A stretch of 64,000 nt of DNA from VXYL01 sp965200375 (GCA_965200375.1 OZ241353.1:2356001-2420000); one strand, 5' to 3'. Positions 8,609 to 18,539 are shown, counted from the first letter of the stretch. Numbers and translations: made by a program. The notes: a model not told the origin generated them from the letters alone.

Positions 8609-9709
8609 TCACTCCAAGGCATCGAGGGCGCGGGCCACGAGGCCGTTTGGATCGCCGGCCCAGCGCGCCACCACCACCAAGGCCGCCGCCGGTTCCACCC
8701 AAACCAGATTGCCGCCAGCGCCAAGCGCCGCGAAAGCCTCTCCGGAGGCCCCCGGCCATGCCTTGCGGCCGGTGTTCAGCCACCACAGGAAGCCGTAGCG
8801 GGGGTTGGCGGCGCAGGGCGCCAGCGCGGCCGAGAGCCAACGTTCGGAGAGCAGCCGTCGTTCCCGCCAGCGTCCCCGGGCCAGCATCAGGAGACCGTAG
8901 CGGGCATGGTCGAAGGCGTCGGCCCACAAGCCGCCGCCCCAGTGGCCGCCGCCTGGCACCGAAGGCAGGCGTTCGCCTTCCACCTCCACGCATCCGTGGT
9001 CGTAGGGGTGCCACTGCCAAGTGTCGCTGGCCCCGATGGGCGCCATGATCTCCCGTTCGAGTACCGCCGGCAGCGGCACCCGCCAAACGTGCAGCGCTGC
9101 CAACGCTAGGACGTTCACGCGCACGTCGTTGTATTCCCAGTAGGTGCCAGGGGTACGCAGCGCCCGCGGCTGCCCCTTGGCGGCATCGCCAACGCTGCGG
9201 CCGACGCGACGGTTGTGGTCCACCGTGTCCGGAATGCCGAACACCGCGCCGGACCACTCGCTGGTCTGGTTCAGCAGGTGCCGCCAGGTGACGTTCCGGT
9301 TGGCGGCGGGACTTAGGAAGAGCTCGTTCGGAACGGCCCTTGCAACCGGGTCGTCGACGCTGCCGATGAGCCCGCGATCCAAGGCCAGGCCCACGCATCC
9401 GGAGAGGTAGCTCTTGGTGGTGCTGAACGCCATCTCCACCCGATCCGGCGTTCCCCACTCCGCGACGATGCAGCCGTTCTTGACCACCAGGCCGCTGGCG
9501 CTCCCGCGTGGCTTCGCCGGGCCGATGGGGCGGTCGTAGGGCGGCGGGTCGTTCCGTGCCACCATGCCGCCGACGTCCAGCGGCCAGTCGATCTCCGAGG
9601 TGACGGCGTAGTTGCGAAGCCGCGCCAGGGCGGCGGCGTTCATGCCCAGTCTGGCGGGGTCTTCCCGCTGCCAGCTGGCGGCGCCGGCGGCGTCTGGAAA
9701 GGCGATCAT
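8609..9709 (-). CDS. Beta-lactamase-family serine hydrolase
   Basis: A 366-residue serine hydrolase of the penicillin-binding-protein/class C beta-lactamase fold (Beta-lactamase domain, esterase-like members). The catalytic SxxK is in FSTTKSYLSG, a Tyr-containing second motif in TYWEYNDVR, and a HxG-type third motif in GGGHWGGGLW. The start ATG at 9709 gives MIAFPDAAGAA, 20 bases after the stop of the acyl-CoA ligase gene, so the two are probably co-transcribed. No clear signal peptide is seen, which argues for a cytoplasmic esterase or amidase rather than a secreted beta-lactamase. The real substrate cannot be inferred. Confidence 0.85.
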   Translation of the reverse strand: MIAFPDAAGAASWQREDPARLGMNAAALARLRNYAVTSEIDWPLDVGGMVARNDPPPYDRPIGPAKPRGSASGLVVKNGCIVAEWGTPDRVEMAFSTTKSYLSGCVGLALDRGLIGSVDDPVARAVPNELFLSPAANRNVTWRHLLNQTSEWSGAVFGIPDTVDHNRRVGRSVGDAAKGQPRALRTPGTYWEYNDVRVNVLALAALHVWRVPLPAVLEREIMAPIGASDTWQWHPYDHGCVEVEGERLPSVPGGGHWGGGLWADAFDHARYGLLMLARGRWRERRLLSERWLSAALAPCAANPRYGFLWWLNTGRKAWPGASGEAFAALGAGGNLVWVEPAAALVVVARWAGDPNGLVARALDALE

Positions 9710-9729
9710 GGCGGCAAGGAGGCGGCCCC

Positions 9730-11307
9730 TCACCCCACCCGCCGGCCCTCTTGCCAGTACGGCTCGCGCAGCTTGAACTTCTGCAGCTTGCCGGTTGCCG
9801 TGCGCGGCAGTTCGGTGCGGAACTCCACGGACGTCGGGCACTTGAAGTGCGCCAGGCGCTCGCGGCAGAAGCCGACGAGGTCCGCCTCGGTCGCCTCCGC
9901 GTCTTGGCGCAGCACCACCAGCGCCTTCGGCGTCTCGCCCCACTTCTCGTGGGGCACGCCGATCACCGCGCACTCCATCACCGCCGGGTGCTGGTAGAGG
10001 GCGTCTTCGATGTCCGGCGAGCTGATGTTCTCGCCGCCGGAGATGATCACGTCCTTCTTGCGATCGACGATGTGGATGTTGCCGCCGGCATCCCACACCG
10101 CCAGATCGCCGGTATGGAAGTAGCCGCCTGCCATGGCCTTGGCCGTCTCCTCCGGCTGCCGCCAGTAGCCGGCGAACACCACGTTGGAGCGAGCGCACAC
10201 TTCGCCGACGGCAGCGCCGTCCTGCGGCACCGGTGCCCCGTCGTCGTCGAGCACGGCGAGGTCCGCGCCGATGGTCGCCACCCCGGCCCGGGCCCGGCGG
10301 GCGTAGTCCGTGGCCGCGGTTTCGTGGTCCGGCTGCGAGACGGTGAGCAGCGGCGCGGTTTCCGTGAGGCCGTAGATCTGAATGAACCGCCAGCCGAGCT
10401 CCTGCTCCAGGCGCTCGATGAAGGCCGCCGGCGGCGGTGCGCCGGCGACGGTGAAGCGCGGCTTCGATTGGATGCGGTGCGCCCTCTTGCGGGGATAGTC
10501 GAGGATGGTGCGCAGCACCGTGGGCGCCATGCAGGCGAAGGTGACGCCCTCGCGCTCGATGAGCCCGTATATCTCTGCGGCGTCGATGCTGCGCAGCACC
10601 ACGTGGGTGCCGCCCATGCCGGTCAGGGCGTACACGCCGCCCCAGCCGTTGCAGTGGAACATCGGCAGCGTCCACAGCTCGACGTCCTCGTGGCGGATGC
10701 CGAGGTGGGCGATCATGCCGTAGGCGTTGATGTAGCAGTTGCGGTGGGTGAGCATCACGCCCTTGGGACGGGCCGTGGTGCCGGAGGTGTAGTTGATGGA
10801 GACGAGGTCGTTCTCGTCCCGGGACACCGCCGGCGGCGGCGTATCCGAGGCCGCTCCGACCAGCGCCTCCCAGTGTTCCCAGCCGGCGGACGCCGCCTGT
10901 TCGGCTTCCGCCGCCACCACGAAGTGTTCCACGGTGGCGAGATTGGCGCGGATCGCGTCCACCACGGCGGCGTACTCGGCGTCCGCCAGCACCACCTTCA
11001 CTCCAGCGTGGTTCAGGATGTACTCGTGGTCCGCCGCCGCCAGCCGGTAGTTGAGGGGCACCAGCACGGCGCCGATGGCGCTGGTGGCGTAGAAGCTCTC
11101 CAGGAAGAAGTGCGAGTTGGGGCTTAGGATGCACACCCGATCCTCCGCCTGCACCCCCAGGCCGAGCAGCGCGTTGGAGAGCCTGTGTACCCGGGCCTCG
11201 AACTCGGCGTAGGTGAAGCGCCGCTCGCCGTCCACCACGGCGGTCTTGGTCGGGTACAGGCGCGCCGGGCGGCGCAGGAAGTCGTCGACGAGCAGCGGTA
11301 CCTGCAT
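9730..11307 (-). CDS. AMP-forming acyl-CoA ligase (long-chain fatty acid CoA ligase-like)
   Basis: A 525-residue ANL-superfamily enzyme that activates a carboxylic acid through an acyl-AMP and transfers it to CoA. Visible motifs are the P-loop YTSGTTARPKGVML, the GLTETAP motif, the hinge region TGDLAVWD then DRKKDVIISGGENIS, and the C-terminal catalytic Lys in PRTATGKLQKFK. Fatty-acid- or dimethylsulfoniopropionate-type ligases (AlkK/DmdB-like) share this organisation, so the substrate is open. ATG at 11307 lies 14 bases after the S9 peptidase stop, and the serine hydrolase follows 20 bases downstream. This makes a compact leftward three-gene operon. Confidence 0.88.
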   Translation of the reverse strand: MQVPLLVDDFLRRPARLYPTKTAVVDGERRFTYAEFEARVHRLSNALLGLGVQAEDRVCILSPNSHFFLESFYATSAIGAVLVPLNYRLAAADHEYILNHAGVKVVLADAEYAAVVDAIRANLATVEHFVVAAEAEQAASAGWEHWEALVGAASDTPPPAVSRDENDLVSINYTSGTTARPKGVMLTHRNCYINAYGMIAHLGIRHEDVELWTLPMFHCNGWGGVYALTGMGGTHVVLRSIDAAEIYGLIEREGVTFACMAPTVLRTILDYPRKRAHRIQSKPRFTVAGAPPPAAFIERLEQELGWRFIQIYGLTETAPLLTVSQPDHETAATDYARRARAGVATIGADLAVLDDDGAPVPQDGAAVGEVCARSNVVFAGYWRQPEETAKAMAGGYFHTGDLAVWDAGGNIHIVDRKKDVIISGGENISSPDIEDALYQHPAVMECAVIGVPHEKWGETPKALVVLRQDAEATEADLVGFCRERLAHFKCPTSVEFRTELPRTATGKLQKFKLREPYWQEGRRVG

Positions 11308-11321
11308 GGGCGCCGGGAGGC

Positions 11322-13274
11322 CTACAGGCCGCCCGGGCCGCAGTCGTTGGCGAGGAAGTCCAGGAGCGCGGTGAAGAACTGCAGCTGGTGATCGTAGAAC
11401 AGCGTGTTGCTGAAGTGGTCCGCGCCGTCGAGTTCCAGGTACTGGTAGGACTTGCCTAGTTCGTCCAAGCGCTTCAAGTACTTGCGCACATGCGCCGGCG
11501 GCACCCGCTGATCGACGTTGCCGTGGATGATCAGCATGGGCACGTTCACCTTGTCCGCCACCTCGATGGGCGAGATGCTGTCGTCCCACATGCCCAGCTG
11601 CTCTATGCGCCCGGTGCCCCGCAGTCGGAAGCGGTAGTAGTTCACCTGCATGAGCGCGTCGAACACCGCGGCGCCGGCCGCCACGCACTGGTAGATCTGC
11701 GGCGTCCTCGCCGCCGCCACGGCGGCCGCGTAGCCGCCGTAGGACCAGCCGAACATGGCCAGGCGGTCCCGGCTCGCCAGCCCCTCCTTCACCAGATGCA
11801 GGGCGCCGTCGTCCTTGTCGTCCTGCATCTTGTAGCCGCCCTCGCCGCCGTCGACGAAGGCGGATTTGTAGAACGCGAGGCCGTAGTTGGTGGAACCCCG
11901 GTACTGGGGCTGCAACACCATGTAGCCGTTGTTGGCCAGCATCTGCCCCCACTTGTCGTAGCTCACCACCTCGGGGACGAACGGGCCGCCGTGGGGCATC
12001 ACCACCAGCGGAAACGGCGGCTCGCCGTTCGGCACGGTGACGTAGGCGGGGATGGTCTTGCCGTCCCGGGCCTTGTAGGTGATGTAGCGCACGTCCGCCA
12101 GCTTCTCGCTTTCGAGCAGCGGCTGCGCGGAACCGACCACTTCCGTGCGGCCGTTCTTCAGGAGGTAGTAGGTGCCGGGATCCCGAGGCCCTTGGTTGTA
12201 GATGGTGAGCGTCTGGCCGTCTAGGGAGCGGCTGTTGATGGACAGGTTCCAGGCGTGGGGAATGAGCTCCTCCAGCTGCCGATAGGTGGCCGCCTCCACC
12301 TCGTCGAAGAACTCCCGGCGGATTCGATCGGTGCCGTAGACGAGGCCCACCACCCGGTCCGGCTCGGTCAGAGAGTTGGAGTGCCGGAATACGCGCACCA
12401 CGTTCACGTCCGGCCGGCGGTAGATGACATCCATCTCGCCAGTGTCGACGTTGAGCTCCCACAGGCCTCGGGTGTCGTGGCCGTTGTGGGCGAGCACGTA
12501 GAGCAGCTTGCGGTCGTCCACGTCGAAGCCGGCGACGGTGAAGTCCTCGAAGTCGTCTTCGTGGATGCGATGGATCTCCTCCCACTTCTTGCTGCCCACC
12601 CGACGGTGGTACCAGACGAACTCGCCGGTGCGCAGGTCGAAGCCAAGCGCGCGCCACGGGTTCCCGTCGCCGTCGAAGGAGAAAGTGCCAAGAGCCAGCT
12701 TGCCGCTGACCAGGAGCTTGCGGGTGCCTTTCTTCAGGTCGTACTCGTAGTAGTCCCGGGGCAGGAAGCGCCGAGCGAGCCCCTCGCCCTCGTTCTTCTT
12801 GTCTCCCGGCGGCAGCACCGACAGGATCACCTTGTTCGGCTTGCCGGTCAGACGCTGGGCGATGTCCACTTCGCCGGGCTCGCCGAACTCCCCCACCTTA
12901 TTGTTCTCGAGGTCCAGAATGCCGAGCTTGAACTCGTACACGCCCTGGTTGAAGCCCTCGATGATGTCCCGCACCTTCTGCCGGGCTCCGAAGCCGATGA
13001 AGTCGTCGTTGATCCAGTCGAGGGAGGTGATCTCCATCGGTTCGGCGTTGACGCGGAAGGGCTCCCGGGCCAGGTTGGCGGCGTCGTACACCTCGATCAC
13101 CGGGTTGCCGTCCCGCCCCGGAATGCGCATGAGAGCCAGCCGCTTGCCGTCCGGCGACACCTCGACGTTGCTGATGACGTCTCGGAGGGCCCAGTATTCG
13201 ACGGGGTAGGGTTCGGCGCCGCCGGCCACGGCAGCGGTAGCGATCGCCAACAGGAGAGCGACTGTGTGCTTCAT
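11322..13274 (-). CDS. Secreted S9-family prolyl oligopeptidase-like peptidase
   Basis: A 650-residue serine peptidase with an N-terminal signal peptide (MKHTVALLLAIATAAVAGGA), so probably periplasmic. The N-terminal half is a predicted beta-propeller. The C-terminal alpha/beta hydrolase domain carries the nucleophile Ser in GWSYGG, Asp in HGNVDQRVPP and His in DGADHFS. The HGGP oxyanion motif is present in VVMPHGGPFVPE. Such enzymes cleave dipeptides or short peptides. The start has a good ribosome site (GGGGAG, 8 bases before ATG). It is the first gene of a leftward operon with the acyl-CoA ligase and the serine hydrolase, under a likely promoter at 13304-13330. Confidence 0.9.
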   Translation of the reverse strand: MKHTVALLLAIATAAVAGGAEPYPVEYWALRDVISNVEVSPDGKRLALMRIPGRDGNPVIEVYDAANLAREPFRVNAEPMEITSLDWINDDFIGFGARQKVRDIIEGFNQGVYEFKLGILDLENNKVGEFGEPGEVDIAQRLTGKPNKVILSVLPPGDKKNEGEGLARRFLPRDYYEYDLKKGTRKLLVSGKLALGTFSFDGDGNPWRALGFDLRTGEFVWYHRRVGSKKWEEIHRIHEDDFEDFTVAGFDVDDRKLLYVLAHNGHDTRGLWELNVDTGEMDVIYRRPDVNVVRVFRHSNSLTEPDRVVGLVYGTDRIRREFFDEVEAATYRQLEELIPHAWNLSINSRSLDGQTLTIYNQGPRDPGTYYLLKNGRTEVVGSAQPLLESEKLADVRYITYKARDGKTIPAYVTVPNGEPPFPLVVMPHGGPFVPEVVSYDKWGQMLANNGYMVLQPQYRGSTNYGLAFYKSAFVDGGEGGYKMQDDKDDGALHLVKEGLASRDRLAMFGWSYGGYAAAVAAARTPQIYQCVAAGAAVFDALMQVNYYRFRLRGTGRIEQLGMWDDSISPIEVADKVNVPMLIIHGNVDQRVPPAHVRKYLKRLDELGKSYQYLELDGADHFSNTLFYDHQLQFFTALLDFLANDCGPGGL

Positions 13275-13303
13275 CGGCTGGATCTCCCCGAATATCGAGC
13301 GGC

Positions 13304-13330
13304 ATTCTAGCAGCCCTTCGCAAGCCTCAA
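13304..13330 (-). promoter_or_regulatory. Putative sigma-70-type promoter for the S9 peptidase operon
   Basis: Reading leftwards, a TTGAGG box (13330-13325) is followed after 15 bases by TAGAAT (13309-13304). This lies about 30 bases before the peptidase ATG. The -10 is a good match and the spacer is short, so this is a plausible but unproven promoter. Confidence 0.4.
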
Positions 13331-13484
13331 GGACGGTTCGGCCTCACTGATTTTCCAGCGTGTGTCAAGCTGCACGCCGGTGCCCCGAAGCGACGAATTC
13401 CCACGTTCCGCCGGGGAGACTTCCCACGCCCTGCCAAGGCGACGGCGCACCGCGCCATCCGCGGCGGCCCGGTAGTGTGCGCCC

Positions 13485-14534
13485 ATGGACAACGCGCCGC
13501 CGCCGAGCAGCGACTCGGTCTACAAGCGCCTCTACGCCTTCCCTCACATGGTGGAGGACCTGCTGCGAAGCCTCTTCGACGACGCCGGACTCCGCGCCGA
13601 CTACCGCACACTCGAGAAGCTTCCTGCGGAGTACGTCGGGGACGCCTTTCAGCAGAGGCGCGGCGATACGGCGTGGCGGCTGCGCGCCCGTGGCGGCCCG
13701 CGCCCCAGCGGGCGCGGTCGAGGCTCGGCCGACGGTGCTTGGCTGCATGTGCTGGTGATGCTCGAGTTCCAATCCGGCACCGACTCGGCGATGGCGCTGC
13801 GGGTGCTGGAGTACACGGCGCTCCTGTACGGCGAGATGTTGCGTCACAGCGACGTCGTGCCCGGTGCGCTGCCGCCGGTGCTGCCGGTGGTGCTGTACAA
13901 CGGCGACTCGCCCTGGCGGCCGGCGACCGAGATGCGTGACCTGATCGCCACGCCGCCGCCGGCGCTGGCACCGTGTCAGCCGTCGCAGCGCCACTTCGTG
14001 CTTGACGAGCGGCGTACGCGGGCGGAGGATCTGAAACTGCGCGAACTGACGTGGGCGGTGGCGCAGCTGGAGCAGAGCCGTTCGGCCGCGGACCTGGCGC
14101 GGACGGCGCGGCAGCTGGCGGCGCTCTTAGCCGACGCTGGTCAAGGCGAGCTGAGGCGGACGTTCGCACACTGGCTGTGGACGCTGAGGCGGCGGCTGGA
14201 CGGCAGCGGCGATGCAGCACGGCAGCCACCCGAAGACTTGGACTTGGAGGACATGGCGGTGAGTTTGGAAGAACGCGTGGCCCAGTGGCCGAAGCCCTAC
14301 ATCGAGCAAGGCCGCGAGGAAGGCATCAGCCTGGGGCGCGAGCAGGGCATGGAGCATGAGCGCCAGTTGCTGCGCCGCCAGGCGGCGGCGCGGTTCGGCT
14401 TGGCTACGGCGGATCGTCTGGCGGCGGCCGTAGCCGCCGAGGCGGATCCGCAGCGCCTGATGGAGGTGGGCGAGGCGATTGTGCGCTGCGCGACGGGCGG
14501 CGAACTGCTGCGGGAAGTCGGCAACCGTCGCTGA
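13485..14534 (+). CDS. Rpn-family recombination-promoting nuclease / putative transposase
   Basis: A 349-residue protein resembling the Rpn/YhgA-like family (PD-(D/E)xK nuclease, transposase_31 type), whose members can promote RecA-independent recombination. The N-terminus SDSVYKRLYAFPHMVEDLLRS is the typical opening. A catalytic-like core follows in HVLVMLEFQSG, then LPVVLYNGD, the family YNG motif. An insertion of about 15 Arg/Gly-rich residues sits before the EFQ motif. The C-terminus has a charged helix (GREEGISLGREQG, typical repeats of this family) and RRQAAARFG. It is a lone gene between two leftward operons, and no inverted repeats bound it. Confidence 0.8.
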   Translation: MDNAPPPSSDSVYKRLYAFPHMVEDLLRSLFDDAGLRADYRTLEKLPAEYVGDAFQQRRGDTAWRLRARGGPRPSGRGRGSADGAWLHVLVMLEFQSGTDSAMALRVLEYTALLYGEMLRHSDVVPGALPPVLPVVLYNGDSPWRPATEMRDLIATPPPALAPCQPSQRHFVLDERRTRAEDLKLRELTWAVAQLEQSRSAADLARTARQLAALLADAGQGELRRTFAHWLWTLRRRLDGSGDAARQPPEDLDLEDMAVSLEERVAQWPKPYIEQGREEGISLGREQGMEHERQLLRRQAAARFGLATADRLAAAVAAEADPQRLMEVGEAIVRCATGGELLREVGNRR

Positions 14535-14732
14535 CCTTCCGTGGCGCGCGATCCGCCGCGCAGTCTCTCGCCACGCCGAACTCAGCACACCCCGAGGAGC
14601 TCCCCGCCGCAACCCCGTCAATGCCGGGGGAGCGCCTCCTGCTCCAACGCCACGCCCGAGACGTAGCCGCAGAGAGCCGTCATGCCCCTTCTACGCTAGC
14701 AGCCCACGCGCCGCTGCCCTGGCCCTTCGGCC

Positions 14733-14784
14733 AACCGCCAATGCCCCAAGCCGCGTACCCGTGGGTCGAGGGCCTTTGGCGGTT
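14733..14784. other. Inverted repeat near the 3' end of the TonB receptor gene
   Basis: The 270-base gap between the Rpn gene and the receptor has an 8-base inverted repeat, AACCGCCA at 14733-14740 and TGGCGGTT at 14777-14784, with a 36-base loop. It could be a terminator shared by the two converging genes, but no T-run is present. Confidence 0.25.
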
Positions 14785-14804
14785 GCCGTCCCGGATGCTC
14801 CTCG

Positions 14805-17800
14805 CTAGCCGCCGCCGCCGAAGCGGTAGGTGGCGCCGAAGAAGAACATCCGCCCTTCGAGGTCGTAGAAGGTGCCGATGGGCGAGTTGTTCACGCTGAG
14901 CACCTCTTGGCCGTCCACCTGGGGCGGCCAGGTGTCGAACACGTTGCGCACGCCCGCCAGCACGGACCAGGTGTCCTCGCGGTAGGCCAGAGACGCGTGG
15001 TGTACCCAGTAGTTGCCGGCCCAGCCCACGTCGCGGCACAGGAGGTCCGTCGGCGGCCCCAGGCAGGTGTCGCTGGCGCCGCCGATGTCGTCCCAGTCGT
15101 CCACGGCGGCGGGGTCGCTCCGGAAGTTGCCCACGTAGCGGCTGTTCCAGTTGAAGCGCCAGCGGTCGTAGTCGATGCGCAGCCGCGCGTCGCCGCGGTG
15201 CTCCGCATAGCGCCACTCGCGGTGGAAGAACTGCCGGTCCACTTCGCCGACGGTGTTCGTCTGCAGCGTCGAGCGCTCGATCAGGCGGTGGGCGCGCACC
15301 TCCACCAGCACCTCGAAGGGCCGCTCGAACAGGGTCACCGTCTGCTCGTAGGTAAGGTTCACGTCCACGCCCCGGGCCTTCTCGCTGTCGCGGTTGATGA
15401 ACCCCTCGTCGACGTAGTTGATCAGCGGCCGCTCGGGCACCGGGTCCCGCGTGATGCGCTCGCAGAAGGTGTGGGCGCTGGTCGCCGACTGGTAGCAGTC
15501 GAAGATGATGAAACCCGCGAGCGGCTGGATGATCGTGTCCGAGATCTCGATGTCGTAGTAGCTCATCCCTAGGCGCAGGTCGAACGCGTTGGTGAAGGGC
15601 TGCTCCCAGGAGAAGCCCACCGAAGAAGACTTGGAGGTCTCCTCGTCCAGGCCCAGGGCGCCGCCTTGGGCAACCTCGACGCTGTAGCTGTTGAAGCCGT
15701 CGTTGCTGGCGATGGTCGGGTCGATGCCCTGGGCGCGGCAGTTCGCCAGGATGTGGGGTTCCCGCCGGTCCAGCTCGGGGTTGTACTCGTCGGTCAGGTC
15801 GTCCCGGGCGTCCTCGGGGATCAGGCAGGGGTCGAAGACGTTGCGGAAGCCGGTCTGCGCCCGCAGGAACAGCTCCTGCAGGTTAGGTGCCCGGTAGGAG
15901 GTGCCGTAGGTGGCGCGCAGCAGCAGCGAGTCCACGGGCCGCCAGCCCAGCTTCGCCGCGCCGGTCCAGGCGCCGCCGTAGAACTCGTCGTCCGTCCAGC
16001 GGGCGGAGAGGTTCAGGTTCAGCTCCGTCGCCCCCCGCATGTTCGCCAGGATCGGCACCTCCACCTCGCCGAAGGCCTCCCGCGTGTACTTGTCGCCCGA
16101 GGCGCCGCCGTCCGCGAAGAAGCCCCAGAACAGCCCGTCCCGGGCTACCGCGTCCGGCTTCGAGTCGATCTCGTCGGTGCGGTATTCCAGCCCGACGCCG
16201 GCCACCATGGCCCCGGCCGGCAGTTCCGCGACCTCGCCGGACATGTAGTAGCTCAGCACCGCCTGGTCGTACTCCGTGACGAAGCTCCGGGTGCCGAACA
16301 CGTAGTCGCGCTCGGCCTGGGTCGCGAAGTCGCCGACGACGCCGGCGTACAGCGAGTCGGCGAACATGTTCACCGGCACGCAGCCGGCCTCCGCGTCCGC
16401 TGGCAGCGGCGTCAGACCGGTGCGGCTGCGGCTGTCCGTGCGGGACGCGCGCAGCGCCGGGCCGATGTTGCGCTCGCAGGGCGTCCAGTCCTGGGAGTAG
16501 TAGCCGAGCGCCAGTTCGAGGCGGTCCTGGCGGACGCCGAGGCGGGTGCTCGTGCCGGCGGACTTGGTGACCGTCAGCGACAGGTCGAAGGTCCAGCCCG
16601 ACCAGCTGCCGCGGTTGAGGAACGGCAGGTCCCCGCGCATGCCGGCGACGTAGCGCTGCCACTGCACCTCCGTGTTGGTGATGTTGCGGTCGCCCATGGC
16701 CACGGTGATCGGCAGGGTCGGCTGCGGCCCGATCGGGCCCGAAAGCAAACCGAAGGTGGCCGGGGCGCAGGCCGCCGGCGGAATGCCGAACGAGGCGCAG
16801 GTGCCGGCGAACCGCTCGGCGAAGGAGGCGATGAAGTTGGGGTTGGTGTAGAGGGCGTCGTTGGCCAGGCCGCAGTCCACGCCCTCGCCGAGGGGGTTGC
16901 AGATGTTGTACGGATTGAGCGCCGGCACCCAGGGCCACAGCTGGCTGGCGCCGCTGTTCGAGTTCGACTCCCGGGTGGCGTAGAGCAGCTCGAAGTAGGG
17001 CGTCACGTTGGCTTCGCTGTCCAGCGTGTACTCGCCGTAGGCCATGGCGCTCAGGTTGGTGCGGGGCGCGAAGAGGTGCGCGAACTGCTCGCGGCCGTTG
17101 ATGCTGTGGTCCCGGAAGGAGACGTCCGTCTGGCCGTCGCCGTCGCCGTCGATGCCGAAGCTCCAGGCCGAGGACTCGGAGAAGTTGGGCCAGCCGCCGT
17201 TGGAGTAGCCCGGCGTGTAGTAGATGCTGAATCTCGGCGGCCCCACGCTCACCCGGCCGGCCAGCAGGCCCAGCGAGCAGTCGTCCCACTCCATGCCGAA
17301 GGTGGTGCTGTAGTACTGGTCCTGGGTGCGGACGTTGCCGGCCTGGTCGACTTCCACGTTGCGTTGGCAGCCGGCCGTCCAGGGCCGGTCCTCGAGGGTG
17401 ACCGCCTCGTTGTCCACGTACTGGACGCCGACGCCGACGAAGCCGCGGTCGAAGTTGCGGCCCCACTTGGCGCCGATGCTCGTCTGGTCCCCGGCGCCGT
17501 GGCCGGAATAGCTCGGCTGGGTCACGAACTCGAAGCCGTCGAAGTCCTTCTGCAGGATGGCGTTGATGACGCCGGCCACCGCATCGGAGCCGTACACGGA
17601 GGACGCGCCGTCGAGCAGCTCGTCGTACTGCCGGATGAGCAGCCCCGGCAGGATGCTCAGGTCCGGGTTGACCGGCGCCCCTTCCACGCCGGAGGGGCCG
17701 ATGCGCCGGCCGTTGACCAGCACCAGCGTCCGCGACGCGCCGAGGCCGCGCAGGTCGGCCGTGGTGGCCCCCGGGCCGTCGTCCAGCACGAAGCCCTGGA

Positions 17801-18182
17801 AGGTCAGGTCTATCTGGAAGCCGGCCGCGGCCGTGGACTCCTGCAGGATCTCGCCGGCGTCCACCAGGCCGCTCTCCCGCTTCACCTCCGCGGAGATGAT
17901 CTGCAGCGGCGACAGGCTGTCGTAGGTGCTGCGGCGCAGCCGCGAGCCGGTGACGACGAGGGTCTCGACCTCGTCCGCTTCCTCCTCGGTTTCGGCGGCG
18001 TCCGCGTCTTCCTCGGCGCCCGCCATCGGCGCCGCCAGCCCGAAGGCCGCCAGCAGCGGCACCGCGAGCCAGCGCCTGCCGCGCCGGCCGAACCCAGGGA
18101 ACTTGCCGCCCGGCGCACTGTCTAGGTGGCCAAGGCGGCCCGCATCGGCGGCCAAGGCCGCGATGTCGAACTGTGCTTGCAT
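14805..18182 (-). CDS. TonB-dependent outer-membrane receptor
   Basis: A 1,125-residue TonB-dependent receptor, larger than typical siderophore receptors. ATG at 18182 is preceded by GGGAGGAACC, a clear ribosome site. The N-terminus has an unusual charged leader (MQAQFDIAALAADAG) before a hydrophobic segment (LAVPLLAAFGLAAPMAGA) that looks like the real signal peptide. The plug domain follows (VETLVVTGSRLRRS, DLRGLGASRTLVLVNGRR, YGSDAVAGVINAIL). The beta-barrel ends in FFGATYRFGGGG rather than a terminal Phe. The substrate is unknown; no exporter, siderophore or glycan genes flank it. This gene and the receptor at 36709 are of the same broad type. Confidence 0.9.
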   Translation of the reverse strand: MQAQFDIAALAADAGRLGHLDSAPGGKFPGFGRRGRRWLAVPLLAAFGLAAPMAGAEEDADAAETEEEADEVETLVVTGSRLRRSTYDSLSPLQIISAEVKRESGLVDAGEILQESTAAAGFQIDLTFQGFVLDDGPGATTADLRGLGASRTLVLVNGRRIGPSGVEGAPVNPDLSILPGLLIRQYDELLDGASSVYGSDAVAGVINAILQKDFDGFEFVTQPSYSGHGAGDQTSIGAKWGRNFDRGFVGVGVQYVDNEAVTLEDRPWTAGCQRNVEVDQAGNVRTQDQYYSTTFGMEWDDCSLGLLAGRVSVGPPRFSIYYTPGYSNGGWPNFSESSAWSFGIDGDGDGQTDVSFRDHSINGREQFAHLFAPRTNLSAMAYGEYTLDSEANVTPYFELLYATRESNSNSGASQLWPWVPALNPYNICNPLGEGVDCGLANDALYTNPNFIASFAERFAGTCASFGIPPAACAPATFGLLSGPIGPQPTLPITVAMGDRNITNTEVQWQRYVAGMRGDLPFLNRGSWSGWTFDLSLTVTKSAGTSTRLGVRQDRLELALGYYSQDWTPCERNIGPALRASRTDSRSRTGLTPLPADAEAGCVPVNMFADSLYAGVVGDFATQAERDYVFGTRSFVTEYDQAVLSYYMSGEVAELPAGAMVAGVGLEYRTDEIDSKPDAVARDGLFWGFFADGGASGDKYTREAFGEVEVPILANMRGATELNLNLSARWTDDEFYGGAWTGAAKLGWRPVDSLLLRATYGTSYRAPNLQELFLRAQTGFRNVFDPCLIPEDARDDLTDEYNPELDRREPHILANCRAQGIDPTIASNDGFNSYSVEVAQGGALGLDEETSKSSSVGFSWEQPFTNAFDLRLGMSYYDIEISDTIIQPLAGFIIFDCYQSATSAHTFCERITRDPVPERPLINYVDEGFINRDSEKARGVDVNLTYEQTVTLFERPFEVLVEVRAHRLIERSTLQTNTVGEVDRQFFHREWRYAEHRGDARLRIDYDRWRFNWNSRYVGNFRSDPAAVDDWDDIGGASDTCLGPPTDLLCRDVGWAGNYWVHHASLAYREDTWSVLAGVRNVFDTWPPQVDGQEVLSVNNSPIGTFYDLEGRMFFFGATYRFGGGG

Positions 18183-18307
18183 GGTTCCTCCCACTTCCCC
18201 CGCCAAGCCCGGGACCACCCCCGCTCGGCGAAGCCTCGAGTGTTCACTCCGCTGTCACAGCCGCCAAGCATCCTTCAGACGGGCGCGTTTGGCAATAGCC
18301 ATCTTCT

Positions 18308-18338
18308 GGGCGGCGACAGCGGCTGTCTTCCACCGCCC
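18308..18338. other. Nested hairpin in the TonB receptor/CBS intergenic region
   Basis: The 357-base gap 18183-18539 separates two divergent genes. It holds a nested inverted repeat: outer arms GGGCGG (18308-18313) and CCGCCC (18333-18338), inner arms GACAG (18315-18319) and CTGTC (18323-18327), followed by a T-rich TCCTTCATTTT. It resembles a rightward terminator, although no rightward gene ends here. No riboswitch or convincing promoter was seen in the rest of the gap. Confidence 0.3.
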
Positions 18339-18539
18339 GTCCTTCATTTTATCTGCGCTGGGCCGGCACCATGTTCTGCCAGTGACTCGCGGAACCGACC
18401 CGGCGACCGACGGCGCCGGCAGCGGATTGCGGCCTCGTGGCTGTCGGGCAGCCGCGGCGCTCGCAGTTTGCGGGCCGTTGCGCCACACTCGGCGCAAGCC
18501 GCCGAGGGGCGGTGCGGCACAGGGGTGCAAGGGGGTGCC

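Noticed and set aside
13485..14534. Rpn-type gene considered as a complete mobile element
   Set aside because: No terminal inverted repeats, target duplications or passenger genes were seen around it.
15666..18125. Long plus-strand frame inside the TonB receptor gene
   Set aside because: It is antisense to a full receptor and its translation is low-complexity Val/Arg/Gly with no motif.
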